Below are positions 26,740 through 27,103 of a stretch of 27,103 bases of DNA, piece after piece (positions within the stretch are counted from its first letter, which is position 1; each line of letters opens with the position of its first letter). Under the pieces are notes generated by a model. It saw only the letters and a program-made list of their open reading frames with translations. It had not been told where the DNA came from and searched no databases. The stretch spans positions 1 through 27,103 of the forward strand of contig CAJLYN010000008.1 in NCBI GenBank assembly GCA_905210875.1, written 5' to 3'. The stretch comes from an uncultured Bacteroides sp. (GTDB lineage Bacteria; Bacteroidota; Bacteroidia; Bacteroidales; UBA11471). The position numbers were made by a program, and so were the translations under genes.

Positions 26740-27103
26740 TCAATTATATTTACTATTCAGTAAATCAAACTTCGTAATGAAGGTAGTATCATATGTGCTG
26801 AGTAAATCATTACTCATAAATATACTACTGATATTCTCCATTTTATAATTCACTTTATTTTTTGCTTCCAGTGTATTGAAATTTTTTACCGTTTGAAGCA
26901 TGGCCCTATAATTCTCTTCCGGTATTCCTATTTCAACAGCCTCTTTCTCTCCGAGCGAAAAAACGACACTGTCGCCAAACACCAAATAATCAAACATTAC
27001 GACATCGGGTATCGACCACGCTTCATAAAACGAAAGAACATGCTCTCTCTGCTCAGCGGACAACTTGTCCAAACAGGTATTGATCAAGTCTACATAGTCC
27101 GAT
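26740..27103 (-). CDS. Unrecognised protein, C-terminal part (5' end beyond window)
   Basis: The minus-strand frame is open from the window edge to TGA at 26740-26742 (about 120 codons visible, ending FDLLNSKYN). The TTG at 27087 is not a convincing start, since the frame continues unbroken upstream of it. I recognise no domain. The visible part is mixed helical/strand, acidic, without membrane segments (LSAEQREHVLSFYEAW, FGDSVVFSLGEKEAVEIG). Base composition is clearly AT-richer than every other gene here, with A/T-ending codons, which suggests an acquired gene or an accessory segment starting after 26677. It converges with the deacetylase gene. Confidence 0.6.
   Translation of the reverse strand, partial: SDYVDLINTCLDKLSAEQREHVLSFYEAWSIPDVVMFDYLVFGDSVVFSLGEKEAVEIGIPEENYRAMLQTVKNFNTLEAKNKVNYKMENISSIFMSNDLLSTYDTTFITKFDLLNSKYN

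Noticed and set aside
1..27103. CRISPR array, tRNA/rRNA genes, insertion sequences or prophage
   Set aside because: No spaced direct-repeat array, no cloverleaf or rRNA-like segment, and no transposase or phage protein was seen on either strand.

Overview
The window looks like a chromosomal stretch from a GC-rich member of the Bacteroidales (phylum Bacteroidota). Four things support this. Promoters carry the Bacteroidota -7 element TAnnTTTG, with A-rich leaders instead of Shine-Dalgarno sites. Outer-membrane proteins end in aromatic residues. There is a SusC-style TonB-dependent receptor with a surface lipoprotein whose Cys is followed by SDDDD, and a PorZ homologue from the type IX secretion system. 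Genus cannot be fixed from sequence alone; a Barnesiella- or Alistipes-like organism would fit. No rRNA, tRNA, CRISPR array, insertion sequence or phage gene was seen.

Layout. 1-1340: 3' end of a U32-family (TrhP-like) tRNA hydroxylation gene, overlapping by ATGA a stand-alone mnmD tRNA methyltransferase; both act on wobble uridine 34. 1417-6156: a ~1000-residue periplasmic TPR protein, frameshifted near its C terminus, followed by a plug-less outer-membrane beta-barrel protein. 6255-8594: topA with its own promoter and terminator. 8824-9797 (minus): dusB, broken by a small internal deletion. 10024-12795: leuS with a strong terminator. 12985-17353: TonB-dependent receptor plus surface lipoprotein, preceded by a three-unit 11-bp-periodic TGTCAC repeat that resembles a PhoB box. 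17520-21342: yitT-like membrane protein, rdgB and porZ, probably one operon. 21392-22408 (minus): NAD-dependent epimerase. 22689-25939: DUF2723 (GT-C type) glycosyltransferase with a frameshift near its start. 26069-26677: polysaccharide deacetylase. 26740-27103 (minus): AT-rich 3' end of an unrecognised gene.

Most genes are housekeeping (tRNA modification, topoisomerase, LeuRS, dNTP pool cleaning) or envelope functions. The most interesting points are the Pho-box-like array before an orphan receptor/lipoprotein pair, the TPR/beta-barrel pair of unknown role, PorZ co-expressed with rdgB, and three independent short deletions that break conserved genes. Those three may be real or may be assembly errors, and they matter for anyone using this annotation.
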